Below are positions 42,593 through 52,829 of a stretch of 64,000 bases of DNA, piece after piece. The DNA is taken from assembly GCA_028551475.1 (NCBI GenBank), contig CM052358.1, forward strand, positions 26,438,853-26,502,852, written 5' to 3'. This stretch comes from Casuarina equisetifolia. Lineage: Eukaryota; Streptophyta; Magnoliopsida; Fagales; Casuarinaceae. A model generated the notes under the pieces. That model did not search any database, had not been told where the DNA came from, and saw nothing but the letters and a program-made list of their open reading frames with translations. Position numbers and translations under genes: made by a program. Numbering within the stretch: the stretch's first letter is position 1; each line of letters opens with the position of its first letter.

Positions 42593-43389
42593 CTGTAGTG
42601 TAGAGTCGGAAGGCAAATTGTGAAAATCCCAACTTTCATGTGAAGCCCAATGACTTCGTGCCTACAAGTTCGTTCGATGGCTGATGACCCAGAAAAATGA
42701 AGCGATTAAGAAAAGGAAGAAGAGAGCCAGCAGTTGCTAAGACGGCTACCGAAGGAGATGTTTTGCAATATGTGGGATAGGAGCTTGGACTCTTCTTTCC
42801 ATATGCCGCTAGTGGAGAGACCTGTAATGATGCTAACAGGAACTAAACAATGGTTCAAAAGGCAGCAAATTTCGTTACCCAACCTTGAGGACAACGTTCT
42901 TATAAGGCAGGACATTTGTTACGTATGTAAATTAGAAATGACTTTTTATTTTGATGACTCCTTATTAACCTTAGGTCCTATGCTAAACTAGCTATAACTA
43001 GGTATGTGGGGGAGATATGTCGTGTCTATGCTAGAAGGAGAAGGAGAAAAGAAGCATGGCTTCCATGCTTCTTGCCGTGTGCGGCTAGGAATATAGTTAC
43101 AGAAATGCTTATAGGAGTAAACCTTGTAAGAACAAAGGGGAGTTTTTCAATCAATGAAAAAAGGTTGTTTTTCCTTAGAAAACAGAGGTATTTTTGGCTT
43201 CCTTCCCACGATGCTGAAGCCCAAAATTGTCCAAAATACCCACAATCTATCCCAAACAAAGGTTAATTCGTATGCTCATGAGCTAGATACGTGCTCAAAC
43301 ACTTTTGCACATAACGTATTATTGTTTCATAAGGTTCTTTTATTAATTAACAAGAATTTTATTTGTTTGAGATACTTTGAAAAATATAA

Positions 43390-44607
43390 TCCCAGTAGTA
43401 ACTAAACATAAATCATTACAATAGAATTACTAGACATGTGATATTGCTTACCAACATAATTACCACCATTTTCCTTACATAAATTCCAAGTGATAGCCTA
43501 GGGATCATATTGGATTAGCACTCGTTCTGAAGTTGGCTGGAGATACATTTGAGGTGACACCATCATCAATCCGAGATTGGATAGAGAGTCACAAGTGACA
43601 CAGTAGAGATATTTTTCGAGGATGGGGGTGGCACCTTGTTGGATAATTTTTATCGAATTATAAACGACTTGTTGGACATAGGAAAGTCGATTAAAATTGA
43701 AATTCAAGTTTTTGTAGTTTGTCTGATGTATATTTATAAAGAGTAGACAACATGTTTTTCTCAAGTTTTTGGTCACTGCTCATATGGTTTTGTTTTTTCC
43801 GCATTGCTGTTGGGGTTGCACAATCTTTTCTTGCATTTGAACCACACTGCATCCATTGATAGGCAAACATCATCATTACAGTGGCTAATATAGTGACAGT
43901 TTGTATTCTTCTAGCCAAGAGAAAAAAAAAAGGTTAAAACGTTATGAAGAAAAAATTTGACTCTTTTAGTGCTAAGGAGTTATGCACTGTACAGTTTGGT
44001 CATCGGGAGTTCAAACAAACAAAGATCAATAATGCTTTTTAAAAACTAATGAGAAAATGATTAACTTTGTTTCCATTAGTTAACTCTCCAATTACTTCTA
44101 TAACAATTTGATGAATTAATAAGGGCTCTTGTCCTAATCTCCTTGTCCTTTGATATTATTCAATTATTTTTATGTTCCATAGCATTTCATTTTTGTCAAT
44201 TTATTGTACCCTTTTATAGTTGGTATAATACATTTGCTTATTCCTAAATTCATTTTTCTTTCTATGAAATGCTACGTTTTGAGATGTCACTTTTATTTAT
44301 CATTCAATTTTACATGCATATAACATTTAATGATATAAAATTTGATTGGACGTAAAAAAACTAATACATTGTTAAAATTAGATCACTGTTCATTACATGT
44401 TCTTTCAAATTAATTTTTCCTTGTATGCTAGACTTCCTATAGGAGTCAAGTATTGATTTCTTATAGAACTCTTGTAAAGTCATATTTTTTTAGCCAAAGC
44501 ATTAACTAAAGGTTAAAACAACTTTAGTAGTATATTGTCACACTTCCAAAAGCTAACAATCTTAAGTTAATATTTTTAAACGTTATTTTCATTTAGAATG
44601 ATTTAAA
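43390..44607 (+). repeat. Upstream flank of Cys-rich gene B
   Basis: This interval is collinear with 34741-35943 upstream of gene A and includes the promoter part shared with gene C. It shows no open coding frame conserved with the other copy. Confidence 0.7.
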
Positions 44608-44609
44608 GC

Positions 44610-44616
44610 TATAAAA
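44610..44616 (+). promoter_or_regulatory. TATA-like box of Cys-rich gene B
   Basis: TATAAAA begins 98 bases before the ATG at 44708, the same position as in genes A and C. Confidence 0.55.
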
Positions 44617-44707
44617 TTGTAACAAAGATTGAAGAACCATTTCATATAGGTAATTTTTTTGTAAGAGGAAGAGAAAGGAGAACTTTTAGAGGAAAAGCTT
44701 AGATCAT

Positions 44708-45118
44708 ATGGGTACAAAATCTATCAACAAACTTATAGTAGTGATCATGGAGTTGCTCATCCTCATAGTTATCAAAGTGGATGCTGATGGCCCTACCCTT
44801 TTCTTTTCCACTCCCACTTTATTTCCTACTAGCTTTGACAACATTCAACAAAGTGAGAATCACAACCATCGTTGCCTTGAAAGTACATTGGAAAGCTGTA
44901 AAGGCAAATCAATTTTAGTAGAAATGGAGAGATGTATTATTAATCTTCTCTTTAAGTGCCTTTTTCAAAATCCAAAGTACAAGAATCATAATCATTTTGA
45001 TCATTTTTTTAGTGTGGAAAGATGCATAATGGAATGTATAGGGGAAAAGAAACTTAAAGGTTTAGATATTGCAAGTTGTTTATTAGAGTGTTATGAAAAG
45101 CAAATGGAGAAGCATTGA
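44708..45118 (+). CDS. Small secreted eight-cysteine protein B
   Basis: An intronless gene of 136 residues, paralogous to A and closest to C. The signal peptide spans residues 1-26 (MGTKSINKLIVV..., core ELLILIVI, probable cut after KVDA). Cysteine spacing is C-x7-C-x11-C-x7-C-x21-C-x3-C-x13-C-x3-C, identical to A except for one extra residue in the long loop. The segments LFQNPKYKN and IGEKKLKGLDIA are shared with C. The gene sits 8.7 kb after A in the same orientation, with matching 5' and 3' flanks, so it arose by segmental duplication. The open frame with only in-frame indels suggests it is still a protein-coding gene. No known family is assigned. Confidence 0.75.
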   Translation: MGTKSINKLIVVIMELLILIVIKVDADGPTLFFSTPTLFPTSFDNIQQSENHNHRCLESTLESCKGKSILVEMERCIINLLFKCLFQNPKYKNHNHFDHFFSVERCIMECIGEKKLKGLDIASCLLECYEKQMEKH

Positions 45119-46330
45119 ATTTATTGTTAACTGTCTACATCTAGCATCAACGAGCTTTGACATTGGCAAAAGGTACTCAATTTATTGTTAGCTATCTCCT
45201 TTGACATAAATATACACATTTGTCCACCTCAAGATAACTTATTTCCCAATCCCCTTATTGTGTAATTTGTAATAAATCAAGCTTGTCTTACTTGTTGAAT
45301 TTGTTTTGGTGGCATCAGGGAAGTGACATGGCATTGCAAGCAAGAAAGTTATATTTTATGAAAAGTAACTCCAAGTTTGAGAGCCCTTTTTTGTTATTGT
45401 ATGCCTTGAGTTACAAAATAAATAGATGAAAGTACTATTTTAATTCATTTTAATTTTGCATTTGGCTATAAGAATGGTGACATTAAATGTTGGTTTGGGA
45501 GTTGCATACAAAATTAAAGTGTTTTGTATCATTGGAACTATGTCACTTTTGTTTTTGGGCCTTTTTTTTACCTATTCATGTTTGGATTTGAGATATTTAT
45601 TATAATAAGAATATTGAAATTGGTATTTATTTGAGAATATGTCATGACATTATTTAAGAGACCTAAAGGATATAATAAAATTCCAAAACTCTGTTCTTTT
45701 CTTCCCCTAAAGATATTAGGCATTTGAATCATGAAGATTTATGAGCCAAACAGTTGACATATTCTCTCGAGCTTAGGCTTGCTACTTTCAAGAGGGCCAT
45801 TATCCAACCTCGAAGTGACTTTAGACTTGGTGGAACCTTATTTAACTTAACTAACATTTCCAATATTTCTTTTTAATAATTTGGGATTATTGTCCACATG
45901 GTAACACATCCCCTTATCAAATTGGGCTAAGAACTAGTTTATGAAGTACTGCATTATAATAATACGTGAAATCAAATCAACGAAAACTTATAAAATTGTT
46001 AAGGAGGAACCTAAACTTTGATATCATATTATGAGGCCCATTATTCAACCTAGTTAGTGAAACCAATCATTATTTAAGTAAAAATCCTAAGATATACTTT
46101 AACATCTCACCACAAAGCCATTACTACCATTGGTTGGTTTTTTGTTCTCTCTTTTTTACATATTAATAAGTTGTCTATGAATTTGTGAAATCATTGCACA
46201 GTTTGTAATGCACATGAATAACATGCAGCCCCACCATGATAGTCAAATCATTGGACTATCATGGTGCTGGATTATCTGAGCACTATGTGACTTTAAACCA
46301 ATGGAAACCCGCAAGGGATCTAAAGGTATC
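45119..46330. other. 3' flank of gene B and dispersed repeats
   Basis: The first 570 bases match the 3' flanks of A and C. The remainder resembles the loose repeat family seen at 37,200-38,060. No gene is supported. Confidence 0.5.
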
Positions 46331-46382
46331 CTAATTATTACTTAGCCTCTCAAATAAACAAGAAACAGTTCACTTATTTTTA

Positions 46383-46643
46383 TTGGAGCCGCCCCTAAAA
46401 CCGTTAGACGTGCTTCTAGATGAGCAAGATTTCACACCTTTAATATGGCTAAATAATGTCTTGCGAGTTTCAACATTCAAACCACGTGAAAAAAACACAA
46501 AGCAGAAAGAATTCAATGAAGTAGCAATTCCAGTGATACAATGGGCAACTGTCCTTACATTCACCACTGATATTTTGGCAACCACCTCCGAAGCCTTACC
46601 CCACATTGTTCACCATGGTAGTCAAAATGTTTGGCTTCATCAT
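46383..46643 (-). pseudogene. Second hevein-related remnant
   Basis: On the minus strand, the block ctccagtggct..ttg..gaaatgatgaagcca around the ATG at 46643 matches the start of the hevein pseudogene at 40529. Seventeen codons on, GEQCG appears, the usual beginning of a hevein domain and the part missing from the other copy. Downstream the domain is not recognisable, though one frame shows GGGCQNISGECKDSC with several cysteines. It is a dead, more eroded relative in the second unit. The chitin-binding assignment rests mainly on its resemblance to the first copy. Confidence 0.35.
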
Positions 46644-46739
46644 TTCTCTGAGCAAGCAGCCACTGGAGTCTATGATTTCTCTTGAACGTGACCTTTTAGA
46701 GGTCATATAAATTTTCAGGTGGTCTGCATTTAAGGGCCT

Positions 46740-47040
46740 TCAATGGTGAGAGACGGACCAAGAAAAAGACAGGAACTCACAATTAGTTTCAAGAGTGATG
46801 GCTGGGTGACACGACAAAGAGGATTTAGGAGTATTTAGGGTATGGCATGGGTATGAGAAAGAAGTAGCAGGGAAGAGAACAGGAGAATACAGCATAGTTT
46901 TCTCTGCTTCCACAAAACTTTGAGCTGCATGTTGTCAATTTGATAAAACAGAGTAGCATCTTGTCCATCTGCAAACTATTCCGACTGTACCGACGTCCAT
47001 TGCAACTTGTGGCCAACTTCTTCCAATTTGCTGGTATCAA
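46740..47040 (-). repeat. Duplicated unidentified fragment, copy 2
   Basis: This is the partner of 38760-39095. The minus strand has an open frame of about 71 codons with a hydrophobic segment but does not keep the same frame as copy 1. It lies just beyond the hevein remnant, as the equivalent does in unit 1, but on the other side, so the order was rearranged. Confidence 0.3.
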
Positions 47041-47495
47041 AACGTAAGGATTAAGAGAGAAAAGTAACCTTTAACACTACCTTTATTGTTCATGAAATGT
47101 TTGGGTAAAGCACCTAAACGTAGATACTCTAATATTTGTAATAGAAGAAAAGCAGAGTTTATGTTGTTTAATGTGGCAGCTAAGACTTGAGTTCATAACG
47201 TTTGGTAGTTTGGTTTGTTGAGCAAACTGAACCAAGGAAGCAACATGTCTATAAAAAAGAAGATATAAAATAGATAATATTAGAATGGAAATAAAAAATA
47301 AGAGAAATAAAATAAATAAAAATCACTCCAATAGAAAGAGATATGAATCAAAAATCAATGACATCAAAAAGATTTATAAACCATCATTGCGGAGCCTAAA
47401 CGTCCTGCTACATCTATACACAAAGAACAACATATTTAAGGGGTAGTTAACTCCATTGCAAATGCTATCTTACTATCTTATTTATAAACTATCCC

Positions 47496-47498
<3 letters not shown>
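47041..47498. other. Intergenic DNA before the MULE-like element
   Basis: AT-rich sequence; no gene, repeat or regulatory site was recognised. Confidence 0.4.

Positions 47499-47538
<40 letters not shown>
47499..47538. repeat. (AT)20 microsatellite
   Basis: About 40 bases of uninterrupted AT repeat end eight bases before the left terminal inverted repeat of the MULE-like element. It may have grown at the insertion site and hidden a target duplication. Confidence 0.9.
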
Positions 47539-47545
<7 letters not shown>

Positions 47546-47546
47546 A

Positions 47547-47660
47547 TTAAAGACCTCCCAACGACATCGTTTAGCTCCCACTTATTATAACAGACTGAAA
47601 GCAAAAAAGAAATAACTGTAAAAGGCTTGTAAATGACCCTTGACGGATTGCTTCATACCT
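47547..47660 (+). repeat. Left terminal inverted repeat of MULE-like element 1
   Basis: This arm matches the reverse complement of 49698-49799 with scattered differences, including acatcgtttagc at 47564-47575 against gctaaacgatgt at 49771-49782. Confidence 0.7.
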
Positions 47661-47921
47661 TCCTCTTAAAAATAACCTTGCCTTCAAGGTTAAGCTAAAG
47701 GAAATGCTCCAGATCGTTTTTTTTTTTGTTTTTTTTACCCCTTGATCTTTTTTACACGGGTACAACTTTTAGTATCCTCATTTTCTAGCAGAGCTTGCCT
47801 TCCCTTTGATCCCTTCTTCAGCTGCCGCGGAGACTCGAGTGAGCTTTCTGGTGTAGCCTTCCTATTTGCGTTCCATGGTTAACTTGGGCAGTTGCATCAT
47901 AAGCAAACCGTCTCATCTAGA

Positions 47922-48065
47922 TTCACACCCTTTGTTTGGTTCCTTCCCATCAAAGTAGGCCTCAAGAAGTTGGACCTTTCGAATCCTGATGTTCCTTCTA
48001 ATAAGAACAATTTCAGCAATCTGGCGCTCCTCCAACCCGGCATCTTCAATAGCCTTCATCACAGA
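47922..48065 (-). pseudogene. HSP70/BiP fragment
   Basis: The minus-strand frame contains [18 protein letters not shown], then RIRKVQ and [10 protein letters not shown], the well-known HSP70 nucleotide-binding segment. The phosphate-contacting GGS of VGGSTRIPK is replaced by RRN, so it could not work. About 48 codons remain from a protein of over 600. The EDAGL..IAEIVL wording is nearest cytosolic or ER HSP70 (BiP). It was probably captured by the MULE-like element. Confidence 0.65.
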
Positions 48066-48149
48066 TGGTGGACCTTCTACTTTAGTCATGTAATCAAAAA
48101 CCAACTCTACATTATTATCTCCTTCCATCTTAGGTACGGGATTTTCACA

Positions 48150-48360
48150 GAACAGGGAGCCATAACAAGGTCATCCTTCAGGCTTTCTTTTTCAGCAAAG
48201 TTAATTGAAAGCTTCCCTTCTGATTGTTCGGTAGAAAGATCAGAGCTTGGATCTTGGAAAGTAAGTGAAACATTAGCCACTTCAGAATTACAGTTCTTGC
48301 CGAATTCCTCTCTCACTAGTTCTTCACACCGCAGGTCAAGATCCTGTTTTGTGGTTCCCT
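48150..48360 (-). pseudogene. DUF3754 C-terminal fragment, copy 1
   Basis: The minus-strand frame reads TTKQDLDLRCEELVREEFG followed by KNCNSEV, matching the conserved C-terminal block I recall from plant DUF3754 membrane proteins. It is joined directly to the PEP carboxylase piece. Element 2 keeps a further 500 or so bases upstream of this block, so copy 1 has an internal deletion. Confidence 0.45.
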
Positions 48361-48382
48361 GTACCAATCAATTAATAATAAC

Positions 48383-48660
48383 CCCCCGATCACTGATTCT
48401 ATTCCAGTCAAGTTCTTCACAGTTTCAAATAGAGCCTTCAACCACAACATTCCATAAGGGATGGTCTTCCTAATTCCCCACTGTTAACAAGTCTTGCCTC
48501 TTTCTGCAAAAGTTCAACAATTAGAATATCAATTGCATTTGAAGCCATAGAAATTACGCACGTGCCAAGTGAATCACCCCTTAGTTCAGCAGCTACTCGA
48601 AAGGTGTCCAGAACATCTTTCACATCAGTAGCAACCTCAATACTTGGAGGAGCTCCAATT
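48383..48660 (-). pseudogene. Bacterial-type PEP carboxylase fragment, copy 1
   Basis: The frame contains KDVLDTFRVAAELRGDSLG, CVISMASNA and VELLQKEARL, then, after a frameshift, ALFETVKNLTGIESVI and LLLIDWYRE. This order matches plant bacterial-type PEP carboxylase (PPC4-like) rather than the plant-type enzyme, which lacks the VAAELGSDSLG wording. It covers about 90 residues of a protein of more than 1000 and ends just before the glycine-rich GYSDSGKD active-site segment. Confidence 0.7.
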
Positions 48661-49638
48661 TCATTTCTTTAGTTCTACAACCTTTATAAGTACTTCATTG
48701 AGATCTTTACAATAAGGAGCAGAATGAAACTGAATGTAGTGCTTTTTAGAATTATGCCCTCTGTAAAAATCTTTAAACCCACAGCCCTTTTGGGGGTTTA
48801 GATAAAGACCAAGAAGATCTGTAGGGATTGAAATAAGATAGTCTTCAATTCCTAAAAACTGATCTCCTCCAACTTATTGCTGCCTATGCTTAATGCTATA
48901 CTGAGCAACTCACATTGCTAGATCAATTCTTCTTTCTGGACTCATCTTTTTCATAGCAATATCCTTCTCGTTGTCCTTTTGAATATTCAATCTCCGTGTG
49001 TTCCCATCCTCAACAAACAATTGAGATTCATCGTCCGCTTCATTTCATATTTTATTACCCAAAGTATTGCAGATACTATTTTTCTTTCTTCTTTCCATAT
49101 ACAAGATCATATTTCCCGGAAGAACTGGAATTTCTCCTTGATGCCAGAAGGACACTTGTTCAGGCCTCGATCCTCTTGCTTTCTCCGAATATCTCGGGGA
49201 GGGTGAGGCAAAGCCTTGGATTTGGTGAATGGAACATCGGAAAGGGTGGATGGCGACTCTCTTTCCCGTCAATTGAAGCTTGTTCGTGGTAGCTGGCTCT
49301 TTCTGTGTGACAGATCAGGTTGCTGCAAACGAATCTTGATCTGGTCCATATCGTTGGATTTCTCGATCTTACGAAAGCATGAGGTTGAGCGTCTTTTTTG
49401 CATCCTTCTCATCATCGGAACCCAGCGCCATCTGCAGCCATTCATCGCCGAATTCATTCGGATCTCTGCCAGAATAAGCCACCTTGAAAATCGTTTCAGA
49501 TTTTTTTTAATCGGAACTATGATTTTGGGTCTGCCGGATAGTCGCCAGACATTGTTCGGTAATGGTTGACTCACCCTTTTCCCCGATTTGTTGGTCGCTG
49601 GTGCGGGACGAGCAAAAATCTTTCGGCTTGCCATCCAT
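48661..49638 (-). pseudogene. Unidentified captured gene segments, copy 1
   Basis: From an ATG at 49638 the minus strand reads MDGKPKDFCSS..., then a frame resembling VAYSGRDPNEFGDEW with many acidic residues. Further on comes SPERRIDLA, QYSIKH and DQFLGIEDYLISIPTDLLGL, broken by stops and frameshifts. The same protein segments appear in element 2. I do not recognise the parent gene; the N-terminal start suggests that a first exon was captured. Confidence 0.45.
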
Positions 49639-49697
49639 AATTTTCTTCTCTACAGATTGCTTCACGCAAGTCAATTAATCCATCCATCATAGCTTTA

Positions 49698-49799
49698 GGA
49701 TGAAGCAGTCCATGATTTAAAAGTCTTTTACCAATGTTTTTGTTGCTTTCATTTAGTTGTAATAAATGGTGCTAAACGATGTGGTTGGGAAGTCTTTAA
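49698..49799 (-). repeat. Right terminal inverted repeat of MULE-like element 1
   Basis: This is the inverted partner of 47547-47660. The same sequence closes element 2 at about 54882-54985 with very few differences. Confidence 0.7.
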
Positions 49800-50054
49800 A
49801 AGGGGAATCGATCCTCAATTTTGGCTAGTTTATTTTACAGAAACTCTATTTGAGATTTTGGGAGATTTTGGTTCTTCTCTAATGAAACCTAGTGTTACTT
49901 GATTTGATGAAAGAGGTTGGATTTCCCTCTTTTGAGATGAAATATTGTTTTAATAATTTCTCATGACGAGTTCAAACTACCCGAAATTTTCTTATGGAAA
50001 TTAGGACTATTACAACTGGTGTCACAAAAAAACTCCATGTCTCATGACTAATCC
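49800..50054. repeat. Flank shared by both MULE-like elements
   Basis: The sequence beyond the right end (ttttacagaaactctatt, tgatgaaagaggttgga) matches 54986-55234 closely, so the two elements were multiplied by segmental duplication, not by separate transposition. Confidence 0.75.
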
Positions 50055-51500
50055 CCTAACTTTTTAACATTTTGTCATTTTAGTTTTTAGTTTTTAGTTT
50101 AATTTGATTAGACATCACAACGCATTTTTTATTTCCAAAACTAAATGTCATGAAGTTTGAAAGTTGATAAATATGTTTAAAGAGCCAACGTCAACGAAGT
50201 TTTCAAAGAAGTAGTTCACTTAATAGCTTTCTTCATCTCCAATATAGTGGGTCTTTGACCAATTCTTCATGAATATGACAAAAACTTTTAAGGATCTTGA
50301 ATGAATGCATTCATTTTAAATGGCCAACTTCTTGACTCTAGGAAAGAAGCTTGATTTGAACCGTTAATTTATAAATTCACATGATTTGATATATATTTGA
50401 TATTGGCATTATTTGGTGTAGTGTTAAATGAAAATTAGATTATTGACAAGGGGTGGATAAGTTGGCTTATCAATATATACAAGAGATTTGGCATCTTTTT
50501 GGATAGGGAAAAGTTGGAAAACATAAGAAAATTTTTGGGTCACTTCAAATACCAACCTTTCTTGGGCCAACTAGAATAAACTGACTAAGAGAAGATAATC
50601 TCCCCTTTACACATTTTTCGTTGGCTAGTGTTCAAATTTTTAACACTTGCCTCATTTATTTCTTAGTTAAATGGATTAGAGATGTCATTACGTATATTTT
50701 ACTTTCCTAGCTAATGTTACAAAACTCCACCTACATAAAATAATGATAATTATATTTTATTAGATGAGGTAATTTTCTCAATTCATCAAGATTTTAATGC
50801 TTCATGTCATTTTTTTTCCTTTTGAGGAACCAAAGGGAAATGTGTTTGAAGTAACAACATCAAAGAGAATTTAGAATTGTAGAAAAAGTACACCTAATCC
50901 CTCTAATTCAAATCTAGTTGTGGACCAGACCAATGATGCTTAAAGACTTTTAATAGAAAATTCTACATTAGTTCAATTTTTGATAAATAATTTTAAAGTT
51001 ATTTGGTTTATTATAAATATTGAGTGACTTATGAAGGTAAACTCAACTATGCTGTAAACTTAAGTTGATGGAAGGTTATTTTCCCCTTATCTAGTTGATC
51101 CATCATGGTCTTTTAGATCTAAGGGAAGGGCATATTTTAAAGGATAAGATATCTCATACTAGTTGTAACTTATTATAAAAATATTTACATACAAAGAAAT
51201 CATCTTTCTTTGTTAATTATTTTTTAGGATAAAACAAATTTATTAACATAATATGAACTAACCTTCCCTAATATGTAGCACCATTTTTTTCTTCTTTTGT
51301 TGTCTTTTAGTAGTACAAATTAGGGCAATATATTGTTTGGTTGAATTAACCTTTCCATGGTGTCATATGGCATGTAGCCCATAGTTATGCATAGTCAAAT
51401 AGAAAAACATTAATTCAACCAATATGAAGGAAACCCAAAGCAATAACTAAATAAACCACCTCTAAGATCAGACAATATGTTGAATTAATGCAAAACATTT
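50055..51500 (+). repeat. Segmental repeat R, copy B
   Basis: This copy is close to copy C (about nine in ten bases by eye) and more distant from copy A, from which it differs by lacking the SINE. It ends near accaatatgaaggaaaccca and is joined directly to the promoter of Cys-rich gene C, so the 2-kb stretch found between R and gene A has been lost here. Confidence 0.75.
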
Positions 51501-51789
51501 TATATCTCTAATGATATAAAATTTGATTGGATGTAAAGGACTAATCCATTGCTAAAGTTAGATCATTGTTCATCACATGTTCTTTCAAATTAATTTTTTC
51601 TCGTATGCTAGACTTTCCATAGGAGTCAAGTGTTAATTTCTTATAGAACTATTGTAAAGTCATATATTTTTAGCCAAAGCATTAACTGAAGGTTAAAACA
51701 ATTGTAGTAGTATATTTTCACACCTCAAAAGCCAACAATCTTAAAATTAAAATTTTAAAATGTTATTTTCATTTAGAATGATTTCAAGC

Positions 51790-51796
51790 TATATAA
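51790..51796 (+). promoter_or_regulatory. TATA-like box of Cys-rich gene C
   Basis: TATATAA begins 98 bases before the ATG at 51888, as in the other two genes. Confidence 0.55.
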
Positions 51797-51887
51797 TGGT
51801 AACAAAGATTGAAGAACCACTTCATATAGATAATTTTTCTATTAGAGGAAGAGAAACGAGAATTTCTAGAGGAAAAGCTTAGATTAG

Positions 51888-52292
51888 ATGGGTACAAAAT
51901 CTATTAACAAACTTATAGTGGTGATGATGGAGTTGCTCATCCTCATCATTATCAAAGTGCATGCTGATGGCCCCACCCTTTTCTTTTCTACTGTTGCATC
52001 ATTTCCTACTAGCTTTGACAACATTCAACAAAGTGAGAATCACAACCATCATTGCCTTGAAAGGACATTAGAAAGTTGTAAAGGCAAATTAGTAAGAATG
52101 GAGCTGTGTACTATTAATCTTTTCTTTAAGTGCCTTTTTCAAAATCCAAAATACAAGAATTATGATCATTTTTATCATTCTAATATTAAGAAAAGATGCA
52201 TAATAGAATGTATTGGAGAAAAGAAACTTAAAAGTTTAGATATCGCAAGATGTCTGTTAGACTGTTATGAAAACCAAATGGAGAAGCATTGA
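51888..52292 (+). CDS. Small secreted eight-cysteine protein C
   Basis: An intronless gene of 134 residues and the closest relative of gene B. The signal peptide is MGTKSINKLIVVMM... with core ELLILIII and a probable cut after KVHA at residue 26. The cysteines are spaced C-x7-C-x9-C-x7-C-x21-C-x3-C-x13-C-x3-C. The only spacing change from B is an in-frame loss of six bases between cysteines 2 and 3. Because indels keep the frame and all eight cysteines are retained, selection on the protein is likely. The 5' junction to repeat R lies about 380 bases upstream, so only a short promoter is shared with A and B. No family or function is known to me. Confidence 0.75.
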   Translation: MGTKSINKLIVVMMELLILIIIKVHADGPTLFFSTVASFPTSFDNIQQSENHNHHCLERTLESCKGKLVRMELCTINLFFKCLFQNPKYKNYDHFYHSNIKKRCIIECIGEKKLKSLDIARCLLDCYENQMEKH

Positions 52293-52806
52293 ACATCAAC
52301 ATCTAGCATCAAAGAGCTTCCACTTTGGTAAAAGGTACTGAATTTCTTGTTAGCTATCTCCTTTGACATAAATTACACACACATGTCTACCTTAAGATAA
52401 CTTATTCCTCATTTCCCCTATTGTGTAATTTGTAATAAATCAAGCTTGTCTTACTTGTTGAACTTGTTTTGGTGGTATCAGGGAAGCGACATGGCATCAT
52501 AGGCAAGAAAGTCATATTTTATAAACAATAACTCTGAGTTTGAGAGCCTTTTTATGATTGTATGCCTTGAGTTACAAAATAAATAGATGATAGTACTTTT
52601 TTAGTTCATTTTAATTTTGTATTTGGCTATGAGAATGGGTGACATTAAATGTTGGTTTGGGAATTGCCTACAGAATTAGAGTGTTTTTGTATCATTGGAA
52701 CTATGTCACTTTGTTTTTGGGGATTTTTTTTTTGTTCCTATTCATGTTTGGATTTGAGATATTTATAAAAATGAGAATATTGAAATTAATGTTTATTTGA
52801 GGATAT
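52293..52806. other. 3' flank of gene C
   Basis: Collinear with the flank of gene B until about 52806, where it breaks into the interior of a MULE-like element at ttaattgaaagcttccc. The break marks a duplication or recombination junction. Confidence 0.65.
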
Positions 52807-52829
52807 GTTAATTGAAAGCTTCCCTTCTG

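Larger units (their letters stand above)
40851..43389. other. Intergenic DNA between hevein relic and unit 2
   Basis: No gene is supported. The part at about 41,220-42,130 has the feel of old LTR-retroelement DNA but gives no boundaries. A less AT-rich patch at 42,480-43,230 contains open frames at 42734-42991 and 43006-43266 (plus) that match nothing I know; they may derive from an element end. Confidence 0.35.
47547..49799 (-). mobile_element. Pack-MULE-like element 1 with captured gene fragments
   Basis: The ends are inverted repeats of about 100 bp: left 47547-47660, right 49698-49799 (ttaaagac, tcccaac.acatcgtttagc, gtaaaag, attgcttcat against their complements). Long inverted ends around gene pieces with no transposase are the mark of a Pack-MULE. 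The interior holds, all on the minus strand and in this order of transcription, an unidentified N-terminal segment, an unidentified middle segment, a bacterial-type PEP carboxylase piece, a DUF3754 piece and an HSP70 piece. No 9-bp target duplication could be seen; the left side is an AT microsatellite. The class is inferred from structure. Confidence 0.55.

Noticed and set aside
42734..43266. Two plus-strand frames (86 codons each) as genes
   Set aside because: No recognisable domain, and the patch looks like element debris; kept only as unexplained sequence.
47892..48473. 193-codon plus-strand open frame
   Set aside because: It is antisense to the HSP70, DUF3754 and PEP carboxylase fragments and matches no protein; the family-specific motifs are all on the minus strand.
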